Positions 45,173 through 53,104 of a stretch of 64,000 nt of DNA are shown piece by piece. Every line of letters begins with the position of its first letter. Position 1 is the stretch's first letter. The notes under the pieces were generated by a model. That model had not been told where the DNA came from, made no database searches, and worked only from the letters and a program-made list of their open reading frames with translations. A program made the translations under genes and the position numbers. Source of the DNA: Pyrinomonadaceae bacterium (GTDB lineage: Bacteria; Acidobacteriota; Blastocatellia; Pyrinomonadales; Pyrinomonadaceae); the NCBI GenBank assembly GCA_019694395.1, contig JAIBCC010000012.1, forward strand, positions 1 to 64,000, read 5' to 3'.

Positions 45173-45503
45173 CGGTGGTTTCTCCTCAATTTTGTAAGCG
45201 ACAAACTGCGTGCTTTTGTTTGTATATGACGTTTTTTCGCAAAACGTAACATTTATTTTTCCAAAAGCCTTTCGGGAAGAGAATAATGCTTAGAGAAAAG
45301 GCTTGAGTTATTGGGGATAAAGTTTCTGCAAATACAATCGCATAAAATTTAAATGATTGCAAAAATAGCATTCAACCCAATTGATCGAACGGCAATGTTT
45401 GAAAGAACTTGCAATTGATTTAATTTGATATGTCTGTTCTCGACAAAATCTTATAGATTTTTTAAAAATGAATAAAAAAATAAATTGAATTAAAATCTTA
45501 TGA
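45173..45503. other. Divergent intergenic region
   Basis: This 331-bp AT-rich stretch lies between the FG-GAP gene (minus) and xdhC (plus) and should hold promoters for both. An inverted repeat ACGTTTT/AAAACGT (45229-45235/45241-45247) sits 57 bp upstream of the FG-GAP start. No coding frame is convincing, and no ribosome site is evident before xdhC. Confidence 0.45.
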
Positions 45504-46475
45504 ATGAACAAAGACCTTGAAATCTGGCAATTTGCTTTGGCAAAACTCGAAAAACAAGACTCTGTAACTTTGCTGGTTGTCGCCAAAAGTTCGGGTAGTT
45601 CTCCCGGCAGACAAGGTTTTAAGATGATTGTTGCCGAAGACGAATTATATGGAAGCATCGGCGGCGGCATAATGGAAGTTGCACTTGTTCAACTCGCGCA
45701 AGGCAAAAGGCAAAAGGTAAAAGGCAAAAATAAATCTGAAATTATTGAGCAGATTCATAAAAAAAATGTTCCGAATTCAAGCGGAATGATTTGTTCGGGA
45801 AAGCAAACGGTTGTTCTCAAAGAACTTACATTTTCGGATTTAGTGACTGTTTCCAAAATTATTGAAGCAATCAAAAATAATCAAAACGTATATTTACAAA
45901 TTACCAACAACCAATTCCGAATTAGCAACAGCGAATTATCGGCAACGAATTACAAATTTCAAATTACGGACAATGAATTTATTTATCAAGAAAAAATCGG
46001 CTTCAAACAAAATCTTTATATCATCGGCGGCGGACATTGTGCGTTGGCTTTGTCGGAATTGATGTCGAAAATGGATTTCCACATTTCGCTTTTTGATGAT
46101 CGTCCACACCTTAACACGTTGGAAAAAAATCAATTTGCACATTCTAAAAATATTATTGAAACCTACGAAAAAGTCGCGGATTTTGTGCCTTCGGGCAATG
46201 AAGTTTATGTGGTTGTGATGACGCTTGGTTACAAGTTCGATGAAATAGTGATTCGACAGCTTTTTGATAAGGATTTCAAATATTTCGGTGTGTTGGGCAG
46301 CAAAGCGAAGATGAAAACTTTGCTCAAAACTTTAGAATCAGAAGGTTTTGATAAAACTAAACTTGCCAAAATCCGAACGCCGATTGGCTTACCGATAAAC
46401 TCACACACGCCCGAAGAAATAGCAGTTTCAATTGCGGCGGAAATTATTTCGGTGAAAAATTCGGTGGTGAACTAA
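45504..46475 (+). CDS. xdhC: XdhC-family molybdenum cofactor insertion protein
   Basis: The 323-residue protein has the N-terminal XdhC/CoxI domain ('SSGSSPGRQGFKMIV', 'GSIGGGIMEVALVQ') and a C-terminal Rossmann domain ('LYIIGGGHCALALSELM', 'ISLFDDRP', 'LGSKAKMKTLL', 'PIGLPINSHTPEEIAVSIAAEI'). XdhC binds molybdenum cofactor and helps load its sulfurated form into xanthine dehydrogenase-type enzymes, here probably the subunit at 38276. Two segments, residues 66-77 and about 131-159, are translated heptamer repeat arrays inserted in frame between conserved parts. The stop codon lies inside the arm of a foldback element. Confidence 0.9.
   Translation: MNKDLEIWQFALAKLEKQDSVTLLVVAKSSGSSPGRQGFKMIVAEDELYGSIGGGIMEVALVQLAQGKRQKVKGKNKSEIIEQIHKKNVPNSSGMICSGKQTVVLKELTFSDLVTVSKIIEAIKNNQNVYLQITNNQFRISNSELSATNYKFQITDNEFIYQEKIGFKQNLYIIGGGHCALALSELMSKMDFHISLFDDRPHLNTLEKNQFAHSKNIIETYEKVADFVPSGNEVYVVVMTLGYKFDEIVIRQLFDKDFKYFGVLGSKAKMKTLLKTLESEGFDKTKLAKIRTPIGLPINSHTPEEIAVSIAAEIISVKNSVVN
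45700..45734 (+). repeat. AAGGCAA heptamer array inside xdhC
   Basis: AAGGCAA, AAGGCAA, AAGGTAA, AAGGCAA (45700-45727) and AAATAAA follow in register and encode the basic stretch 'AQGKRQKVKGKNKS'. The same kind of 7-bp array is otherwise seen between genes. Confidence 0.85.
45896..45979 (+). repeat. Degenerate heptamer array inside xdhC
   Basis: Twelve consecutive 7-bp units (such as ACAAATT, ACCAATT, CCGAATT, GCGAATT, ACGAATT, TCAAATT, ATGAATT) run through the linker between the two XdhC domains. Three units make seven codons, so the protein shows a 7-residue rhythm ('NNQFRIS', 'NYKFQIT'). Confidence 0.85.
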
Positions 46476-46633
46476 AAGTAAGGCTGAAAAAAAATTAGAC
46501 ACGGATGAACACTGATTCGATGGATGTTCGCTGATTTTTCTAAACCTAATCCGTGATAATCAGTCCAATCGGCGTTTGTCCGCGTCTAATTTAGTTTTAA
46601 TTTGTCCATTTTTAGCGATAGCCTTACTTTTAG
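46472..46633. repeat. 162-bp foldback element overlapping the xdhC stop
   Basis: CTAAAAGTAAGGCT (46472-46485) is the exact complement of 46620-46633. The interior holds imperfect complementary blocks: ATTAGACACGGATGAAC near the left and GTCCGCGTCTAAT near the right. The left arm contains the xdhC stop codon TAA (46473-46475). ACGGATGAACAC-type units are familiar from intergenic repeats of several environmental phyla. It fills most of the 218-bp gap before the Uma2 gene. Confidence 0.88.
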
Positions 46634-46693
46634 TGCATTACCAAAAATTCTTTTGTAAATAAACCGTTTTGCTAGTATAATTTCCACAAAAAT

Positions 46694-47329
46694 ATGTCCG
46701 CAGTTATCGAAAATCCAAAAACACCTCCACGCGAAGTTTGGCTCGTGCCGATTGATAAATCTTTGCGTAAAAAAATCAGCATCACCGACGAAATCGAAGA
46801 AGAAATGCTGAACTCCAGCCGTTACGAAATGGTTTATGGAGAAATCAGAGAACGCACTATGCCAAATCCACAACACGGAAGAATCCAAGCTAAAGTAGCT
46901 ACAAAATTAGGTTTATATCTTGAACAAAATGAATTGGGCATAGTTTATACTGAGACAAATTTTGAGTTTGCCAAAGGGCTGACGCGTGTTCCTGATATTG
47001 CTTTTATTTCTTTTGAAAACTTCCCAACCGAAGGCGAAGAAAAAGGAAGTCGTTGGCACATTCCGCCCGATTTAGCGATTGAAGTTATTTCTCCAAGCGA
47101 TATTTATGAGGAAGTGCAGGAAAAAATAATTGAATATTTTACTTTTGGAGTGAAACAAGTTTGGATTATTTCGCCCGAAAGCAAAACTTTAACAGTTTAT
47201 CATTCGCTGAAAAAGACAACGATTTATACTAAAGAAGATGAACTGATTTGCGAAGATATTTTACCTGAATTTCATCTGCAATTAGGCGAAATTTTTCAGC
47301 CTCCAAAAAAACAAAAAGAGAAAAAATAA
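46694..47329 (+). CDS. Uma2 family (DUF820) putative endonuclease
   Basis: The 211-residue protein has the Uma2 core: 'YEMVYGEIRERTMPNPQHGRIQAKVATKL', 'GLTRVPDIAFIS', 'PPDLAIEVISPSD' and 'WIISPESKTLTVYHS' (read in parts), matching the PD-(D/E)xK-type fold with acidic residues in 'PDIAF' and 'IEVIS'. Members are widespread, especially in cyanobacteria and Acidobacteriota, and biological roles are unclear. The gene follows a foldback element and precedes the peroxiredoxin gene by 2 bp. Confidence 0.88.
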   Translation: MSAVIENPKTPPREVWLVPIDKSLRKKISITDEIEEEMLNSSRYEMVYGEIRERTMPNPQHGRIQAKVATKLGLYLEQNELGIVYTETNFEFAKGLTRVPDIAFISFENFPTEGEEKGSRWHIPPDLAIEVISPSDIYEEVQEKIIEYFTFGVKQVWIISPESKTLTVYHSLKKTTIYTKEDELICEDILPEFHLQLGEIFQPPKKQKEKK

Positions 47330-47331
47330 TT

Positions 47332-47784
47332 ATGAAAATTGGCGAAAACGCTCCGAATTTTGAATTAAAAGACGGAAACGGTGAAACTTGGAAACTGTCT
47401 GACCAAATTGGAAACATTGTTGTTCTTTTATTTTATCCCGGTGATAACACTCCGGTCTGCACGGCGCAGCTTTGTTCGGTGCGAGATAATTGGTCTGATT
47501 ATCAGGCAACCGGCGCGGAAGTCGTCGGAATTTCGATGGATTCGGTTGATTCGCACAAAGGTTTTACTGAAAAGCACAGTCTGACCTTAAAACTTTTATC
47601 CGATGACAAAGGCGAAGTATCAGAAAAATATAATGCCAAATCGTGGTTGCCGGGACGCTCGGCGCGGGCAGTCGTAGTTATTGATAAAGAGGGAATTATT
47701 CGTTATCACAAAGTCCAGGCACTCAGTATTTTCCGTCCGAAAGATGATGAAATTCTGGATGTTTTAAAAGAGATGAATGGCTAA
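47332..47784 (+). CDS. bcp: Peroxiredoxin (BCP/AhpE type)
   Basis: The 150-residue thioredoxin-fold protein reduces hydroperoxides. It has 'FYPGDNTPVCTAQLCSVRDNW' in which Cys43 is in the peroxidatic position (T-P-x-C-T) and Cys48 the potential resolving residue of the BCP type. 'GISMDSVDSHKGFTEKH' and 'RAVVVIDKEGIIRYH' complete the fold. It lies 2 bp after the Uma2 gene and is probably co-transcribed with it. Confidence 0.93.
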   Translation: MKIGENAPNFELKDGNGETWKLSDQIGNIVVLLFYPGDNTPVCTAQLCSVRDNWSDYQATGAEVVGISMDSVDSHKGFTEKHSLTLKLLSDDKGEVSEKYNAKSWLPGRSARAVVVIDKEGIIRYHKVQALSIFRPKDDEILDVLKEMNG

Positions 47785-47794
47785 TTTGGACTTG

Positions 47795-47939
47795 GGGCTT
47801 AGGCTTTCGGTCTTTGCTGTTTTTAATTTTAAAATGGCTCTTTAAATAATCTTTCTAAGACCAAAGACCTAAAACCAAAGACCAATGCGCTGTTTGCATT
47901 TGCCAATCCAAAATCCAAAATCTAAAATCTAAAATTACT
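47795..47939 (+). repeat. Heptamer foldback ending at the YggX start codon
   Basis: A left block (GGCTTAGGCTTTCGGTCTTT) pairs loosely with a right block of GACCAAAGACC units. The final part is AATCCAA, AATCCAA, AATCTAA, AATCTAA, AATTACT (47905-47939), running in exact 7-bp register to the ATG at 47940. Confidence 0.85.
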
Positions 47940-48233
47940 ATGGGAATTTTTTCAACAAGCGGTTTTAAGTGTTCGCGGTGCGGCGGAAAAGAACAAATGG
48001 CATTTGCGCCGTTTCCGAATGATTTGGGAACGAGAGTTTATAACGAAATTTGCCAGTCGTGTTGGAAAGAATGGCTGCAAAAACAAAATCAATTAATCAA
48101 TCATTTTGGTTTAGATGTTTCGAGCCCTGATTCGCACGATTTTTTGTTTGATAATCTCAAAATCTTTTTATTTAACGAAGGTGTTGAGTTGACGCAAATT
48201 GATACGAGCAAAGAAGGTTCGGTCAAGTGGTAA
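47940..48233 (+). CDS. YggX-like Fe(2+)-trafficking protein with CxxC pairs
   Basis: The 97-residue protein matches YggX in its core: 'PNDLGTRVYNEICQSCWKEWLQKQNQLINHF' region and 'FLFDNLKIFLF'. YggX helps protect iron-sulfur proteins from oxidative damage. Unlike the enterobacterial protein it starts with 'FKCSRCGGKEQM' and has a second pair 'CQSC' at the start of the helix, so four Cys could bind a metal. It follows the peroxiredoxin gene, consistent with oxidative-stress function. A heptamer array directly abuts the start codon, with no ribosome site. Confidence 0.8.
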   Translation: MGIFSTSGFKCSRCGGKEQMAFAPFPNDLGTRVYNEICQSCWKEWLQKQNQLINHFGLDVSSPDSHDFLFDNLKIFLFNEGVELTQIDTSKEGSVKW

Positions 48234-48310
48234 CGGGGAAAATGGCAGTTGGCAGTAACGGTTGGCAGTAAAATCCCTCACAAAATCCAAATTGTAAGAA
48301 CGTCCTCAAT

Positions 48311-51277
48311 TTGAAAAAAGCGGGGGACTTTGTGGTTCAAAAAAATCCATTGCTAAAAAAAATCGGCTGGTCAATTTGGCTCGCCTTTTTTTTATATGTT
48401 TCAGCAAATGCACAACAACTCCAAATAAGCGAAGTAATTAAACGGGAAATAAAGGAAGGAGAAACACAAACATTCAAAATCTCAGCAAAAGAGAATGAGT
48501 TTTTTCAAGTCTTGGTCTGGCAAAAAAATACTGATGTTCAACTTAGGTTAATTTCTCCAAATAGCAAAACTTTAGCAGAAATCAATAATTCAAACAGCCC
48601 AGAAGAACCCGAAAGAATTTCGTATATCGCAGATGAAACGGGCGAATACAAAATTGAAGTTGAATTTGTCCGAAGTTGGAAAACGCCTAATAATTTTGAA
48701 CTGAAACTTGAAAATTTACGTCCGTCAATTGTTTCAGACAAAAGCCAAATCGAAGCTGAAAAACTCTATAACCAGGCGATTCGGGATGCCTGGTTTTCGG
48801 ATGCTCCGAATGGCAAAGACCTTGCTCTAAAAGGATTTAGCGATGCAATTCCAAACTTTCAAAACTCTCAAGACCGTTTGGGCGAAGCCTTTTGTTTTTA
48901 TTATCTGGGCATTTTGACCTATCGCCTGAATCAGTTCCAAAAATCAATCGAAAATTCATCAAAAGCCGCCAAAATCTTTCGTGAAATCAAGGCTTTACCG
49001 CAGCTTGCCGTTGTTTTATCAAATCAAGCAGCGGTGCATTACAAATTCCGCGAACTGCGCGAATCCGAAGTTCTTTCCAACGAAGCTCTGGAAATTTACC
49101 GCAATTTAGATGACATGAAAAACTTTGCCAAAGTTGGCGGAAATTTAGCCTTAATCGCCGCCGGATTTGGGAATAATGAACAAGCAATTAAAAGATTTGA
49201 AGAAATTTTACCTGTCTTTCAATCCGAAAAAGATCGTGCCAACGAGGGTTGGGTTTTTCATAATCTTGGTTCTATCTATGATGATTTGGGCGAATCTGCC
49301 AAAGCCATCCAATACTTACAAAATGCCTTAAAAATCCGCGAAGAAATCGGCGAGAAATCACAACAAGCTGTGACTTTGGTTAATTTAGGCGCGATTTTCA
49401 AAGAAATTGGTAAACCGCAGGAAGCCTTAAAAAATATGTCGCAGGCGTTGACGATTTTTACTGAACTAGGGAACGAAATCAATCAAGCGACTTGTTATAA
49501 CAATTTGGGTGGAATCTATGAAGTTTTAGGAGATTTGCCGAAAGCCCCAGAGTCTTACGCAAAATCATTGGAACTAAACCGAAAATTAGGTCATCGGCTC
49601 AACGAATCGGCAAATTTGAAAAATTTAGCGGTTTTAAGCGCAAAACTTGGCGATTTGCCAAAGGCTTTGGAATTTCAAGCCAAAAATCTTGATCTAATCG
49701 AAGATTTTCGCACCAAATTGAGCCAGCAGGATTTGCAGGTCAAATTTTTTGCTTCGCGGCAAAACGACTATGAATTGTATATTGATTTGCTGATGAAATT
49801 GCATAAATCGTTTCCTGACAAAAATTACGATGCACTTGCTCTGCAAACCAGCGAACGGATGCGGGCGCGAAGTTTGCTTGAATCAATCGGCTCAACCGAA
49901 TTACGGGAAGGAATTGCGCCGGATTTACTGGAAAAAGAAAAAGATTTACGGCGAAAAATAAACTCGTTAGAGGATATTCGACAGCGATTTATTTCTGCCA
50001 AAGCGACCAAAGAACAACTTGCCCAAGTCGAGGAAATAATTGATGCAAATCTCCGAAATCTTTATGATATTTGGGCAAAAATGCGTGAATCAAGCCCCAA
50101 ATACGGAAATTTCACGCAGCCTAAACCTTTAAATTTGAACGAAATTCAGCAATCGATTTTGGACGAAAATTCGGTTTTGCTGGAATATGCTTTGGGAAGC
50201 GAACGAACCTATCTGTTTGTTGTAACCAAAGAAAAATTAAAAGTTATCGAACTGCCAAAACGGGCGGAAATTGAAAGCGTGGCGCGGGATTTTTATCAAA
50301 ATTTGAAAGCGCGTTCGTTAAAAATTCCAAATGAAACCCAAACGCAAAGACAATCCAGATTACAAAAAGCGGAAACTGAAAGACAAAAAAACGGAGTTCT
50401 GTTAAGCAAAATTTTGCTTGCGCCGATTGCGAAAGAGATTGAAAATAAACGGCTTTTGATTGTTGCACCCGAAATTTTGCAATATATTCCGTTTTCCGCT
50501 TTGGCAAATCCGAAAAACGAAACTCAGTATTTAATTGAGACCAATGAAATTGTAAATTTGCCTTCTGCTTCGACTCTGGCAACAATTCGCAAAGTTGAAC
50601 ACCAAAGCGCACCAAAAGATATTGCAATTTTCGCCGATCCGATTTTTAGCGGAAATGATGAACGGATGCGGTCGGTTTCTTCAAATTTACGTAATAATTT
50701 TCAACGGCTCGAATTCAGCCGCGAAGAAGCCAATCGAATAGTTTCAATGACTTCAGCCGAAAAAAGATTTGCGGCTTTTGATTCAAACGCGAACCTGCAA
50801 ACCTTGCGTGAGTTGGATTTACGTCAATTCCGCATTTTGCATTTGGCAACTCACGGAATTCTTAATCCGAAATTCCCCGAACTTTCCGGCGTTGTCCTTT
50901 CGCTGATTGATGAAAAGGGAAATCAGCGGGACGGAATGCTCTATTTGAACGAAATTTACAACCTTCGACTTAATGCAAAGCTGGTGGTTTTGAGTGCTTG
51001 CGAAACCGCTTTGGGCAAGGAAATACAAGGCGAAGGATTGATCGGATTAACTCACGGATTTATGTATGCGGGCGCGGAAAGTGTGTTGGCGAGTCTCTGG
51101 CAAGTTGATGATTATGCAACCTCAGAATTGATGCAAAGATTTTATCAAGCAATGTTAAAAGAAGGATTTCCACCCGCTAAAGCCTTGCAAAAAGCACAAA
51201 TTTCGATGATAAAAGAAAAAGGTTTACAAAATCCGTTTTATTGGTCGGCTTTTACTTTACAAGGCGAATGGCGGTAA
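48311..51277 (+). CDS. Exported TPR-CHAT protease-like protein
   Basis: The 988-residue protein has a hydrophobic signal region ('IGWSIWLAFFLYVSANAQQ'), an N-terminal beta-rich domain (about 40-140), about eight TPRs (about 150-490) and a C-terminal CHAT domain with caspase-type catalytic His848 ('ILHLATHGI') and Cys897 ('VVLSACETALGK'). The start is uncertain: TTG at 48311 or GTG at 48332, since no ATG precedes the signal region. The TPRs probably recognise a partner that controls proteolysis. A sigma factor and an anti-sigma-like gene follow, suggesting a regulatory cluster. Confidence 0.88.
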   Translation: MKKAGDFVVQKNPLLKKIGWSIWLAFFLYVSANAQQLQISEVIKREIKEGETQTFKISAKENEFFQVLVWQKNTDVQLRLISPNSKTLAEINNSNSPEEPERISYIADETGEYKIEVEFVRSWKTPNNFELKLENLRPSIVSDKSQIEAEKLYNQAIRDAWFSDAPNGKDLALKGFSDAIPNFQNSQDRLGEAFCFYYLGILTYRLNQFQKSIENSSKAAKIFREIKALPQLAVVLSNQAAVHYKFRELRESEVLSNEALEIYRNLDDMKNFAKVGGNLALIAAGFGNNEQAIKRFEEILPVFQSEKDRANEGWVFHNLGSIYDDLGESAKAIQYLQNALKIREEIGEKSQQAVTLVNLGAIFKEIGKPQEALKNMSQALTIFTELGNEINQATCYNNLGGIYEVLGDLPKAPESYAKSLELNRKLGHRLNESANLKNLAVLSAKLGDLPKALEFQAKNLDLIEDFRTKLSQQDLQVKFFASRQNDYELYIDLLMKLHKSFPDKNYDALALQTSERMRARSLLESIGSTELREGIAPDLLEKEKDLRRKINSLEDIRQRFISAKATKEQLAQVEEIIDANLRNLYDIWAKMRESSPKYGNFTQPKPLNLNEIQQSILDENSVLLEYALGSERTYLFVVTKEKLKVIELPKRAEIESVARDFYQNLKARSLKIPNETQTQRQSRLQKAETERQKNGVLLSKILLAPIAKEIENKRLLIVAPEILQYIPFSALANPKNETQYLIETNEIVNLPSASTLATIRKVEHQSAPKDIAIFADPIFSGNDERMRSVSSNLRNNFQRLEFSREEANRIVSMTSAEKRFAAFDSNANLQTLRELDLRQFRILHLATHGILNPKFPELSGVVLSLIDEKGNQRDGMLYLNEIYNLRLNAKLVVLSACETALGKEIQGEGLIGLTHGFMYAGAESVLASLWQVDDYATSELMQRFYQAMLKEGFPPAKALQKAQISMIKEKGLQNPFYWSAFTLQGEWR

Positions 51278-51282
51278 ATTTA

Positions 51283-51364
51283 TTTGCGATTTCTGATTTG
51301 CGATTTTCGATTGTTTGTTGTTTTGAATCAATCAAAAATCAAAAATCAAAAATCAAAAATCAAA
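51283..51364 (+). repeat. Heptamer foldback abutting sigma factor start
   Basis: A left block TTTGCGA, TTTCTGA, TTTGCGA, TTTTCGA (51283-51310) is complementary in kind to a right block of five perfect AATCAAA units (51330-51364). The right block ends on the base before the ATG at 51365. Confidence 0.92.
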
Positions 51365-51934
51365 ATGTCCAAATGGCAATTAAATCAGGAAGCCTTTGAC
51401 CGATTATTATCGGCATTGGGTGAAAATCGTGATTTAGCGGCGGAAAAATATCTTTTGATTCGCCGCAATTTGGTGCGTTTTTTTGAAGGTCGCGGGTTTT
51501 ACGAAGCGGAAACTCACACGGACGAAGTTCTAAATCGGGTGGCAAAAAAATTGACCGAGGGCGAAATTGAAAACGTGAGCCAATACGTTTATGGTGTGGC
51601 TCGGCTTTTGATTTTAGAATTATTCAAAGCCCGTGAAAAGGAAAACAAGATTGCCAATCAAATGCCAACCGAAAGTTTTCCTCAGCTGGAAATGGATGAA
51701 GCAGAGGAAAATCAGCAAAAATTACGATGCTTAAATCATTGTTTGCAAGAACTTCCAAACGAAAACCGCGAAATTATCATTCAATATTATCAAGGCGAAA
51801 AACGCGATAAAATCGAAAATCGTCAGCGTTTAGCCGAGAATTTGGGAATTCCGCAAAACGCTTTGCGAAGCCGTGCAGTTCGTCTGCGCGATAAGTTGGA
51901 GGATTGTATTTTGGGCTGTTTGAGAAAAAAATGA
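51365..51934 (+). CDS. ECF-like sigma factor
   Basis: The ATG at 51365 gives 189 residues ('MSKWQLNQEAFDRLLSALG'); an extension to 51284 translates heptamer repeats and is rejected. It has a region-2-like part ('RFFEGRGFYEAETHTDEVLNRVAKKL') and a region-4 helix-turn-helix ('RQRLAENLGIPQNALRSRAVRLRDKL'). It should direct RNA polymerase to specific promoters and be held by the anti-sigma-like protein at 52160. No ribosome site exists between the AATCAAA array and the ATG. Confidence 0.82.
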   Translation: MSKWQLNQEAFDRLLSALGENRDLAAEKYLLIRRNLVRFFEGRGFYEAETHTDEVLNRVAKKLTEGEIENVSQYVYGVARLLILELFKAREKENKIANQMPTESFPQLEMDEAEENQQKLRCLNHCLQELPNENREIIIQYYQGEKRDKIENRQRLAENLGIPQNALRSRAVRLRDKLEDCILGCLRKK

Positions 51935-51935
51935 A

Positions 51936-52037
51936 CATCCACGAAGACACACCAAGGAGACACGAAAAAAAGACTGCTCTGTAGGAAGGCAAAATAAGAA
52001 AAAATCTTCGTGTTATCTTCGTGAGACTTCGTGGATG
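51936..52037. repeat. 102-bp foldback after sigma factor
   Basis: CATCCACGAAG (51936-51946) pairs exactly with CTTCGTGGATG (52027-52037), with further CACGAA/TTCGTG pairing inside. It begins one base after the sigma factor stop. CCACGAAGACACG-type units occur in intergenic repeats of several soil bacteria. Confidence 0.88.
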
Positions 52038-52159
52038 AAAAAAAACGACACACTTTATCGGATTATGCCAGTTCAAATTAGGAGGTCAAATATTTTTAGA
52101 CACAATTCAACTTTACGACGTTTAGAAAAAATGTTTTTGCCAAAAATGTTTGAAAAAAA

Positions 52160-53104
52160 ATGAGTCAGGATTTTAATGAACAAAAAGCCATTCAATATTT
52201 TCTCGGTGAACTTTCGGAGACCGATCAATCGGAGTTTGAGGAAAGATTTTTTACCGACGAAAGTTTTAGTGATTGGCTCGAAGAAGTCGAAACGGATTTG
52301 ATTGACGATTACGTTCGGGGCGAATTTTCGGCAACGGAAAAGATGAAATTTGAGGAAAAATATCTTGTTTCCGAACGCCGTCGTGCGCGCGTTTTGGCAG
52401 CAACTGCTATTTTGGAAAATGAAAAATCCGCAGTAAAAGTTCCAATAGTTGAAGCTTCACAATCTTCTTTTTGGGAAAAATTACGTTCATTTTTTGCCGT
52501 CCCGCAATTTGCAGTTGCCGTTCCTTTGATCTTAATTTTGGCTTTAGTTGGCGCAATTATTTTCTTTTTCCGTCAACCGACAATTGAAATTGTGAAAAAG
52601 GGAAATGAAAATATCAATGCTCCGTTTTCACCTACTCCGATTCCCTCAAATTCACCCGAAATTTCACCGACTCCAACGGTTTCGCCAAAAGTTGAAGTAA
52701 CACCGAATAAAACTGAAACGCCGAAAACAACCCCGACAGCAATTCCTAAAGAAACGCCACAAATTGAGCAGCCGCAACCCGTAATTGCAACAATTACTTT
52801 ATTTCCGTCATTGCGAAGCGGCGAAGAAGGAAAGAAAGTTGTCTTAAAAAAAGAAACGAAAAATCTGAATGTGCGGCTCACAAAAGATATTGAAACCGAT
52901 TTTGAAAAATACCAAGCCGAAATTCGAGACAGTAGCGGCAATATTGTTTCAACAGTCAATTTACCGAATAAAAAATCATTTAACATTTCAATTTCCACCA
53001 AATCTTTGGCAAACGGAAATTACAAAATTATCCTCAAAGGAGTAAAAAATGAGGGGGAATCCCGCAATTTGAGTTTTTACTATTTTTCGGTTGAGAAAAA
53101 GTGA
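52160..53104 (+). CDS. Anti-sigma-like membrane protein
   Basis: The 314-residue protein starts with an acidic helical domain (1-90: 'IQYFLGELSETDQSEFEERFF', 'DLIDDYVRGEFSATEK') typical of anti-sigma/zf-HC2-like N-termini without the zinc ligands. It has one membrane segment (about 117-137), a Pro/Thr-rich linker (about 150-205) and an external beta domain. It probably retains the upstream sigma factor at the membrane. The sigma gene lies 225 bp upstream behind a foldback. Its stop overlaps the next gene's GTG by four bases. Confidence 0.78.
   Translation: MSQDFNEQKAIQYFLGELSETDQSEFEERFFTDESFSDWLEEVETDLIDDYVRGEFSATEKMKFEEKYLVSERRRARVLAATAILENEKSAVKVPIVEASQSSFWEKLRSFFAVPQFAVAVPLILILALVGAIIFFFRQPTIEIVKKGNENINAPFSPTPIPSNSPEISPTPTVSPKVEVTPNKTETPKTTPTAIPKETPQIEQPQPVIATITLFPSLRSGEEGKKVVLKKETKNLNVRLTKDIETDFEKYQAEIRDSSGNIVSTVNLPNKKSFNISISTKSLANGNYKIILKGVKNEGESRNLSFYYFSVEKK

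Noticed and set aside
45308..45670. 120-codon minus-strand frame across the xdhC start
   Set aside because: It overlaps the conserved N-terminus of XdhC and has no coding features of its own.
51330..51364. CRISPR or phage attachment repeat
   Set aside because: Five 7-bp units with no spacers and no integrase nearby; they belong to the heptamer class.
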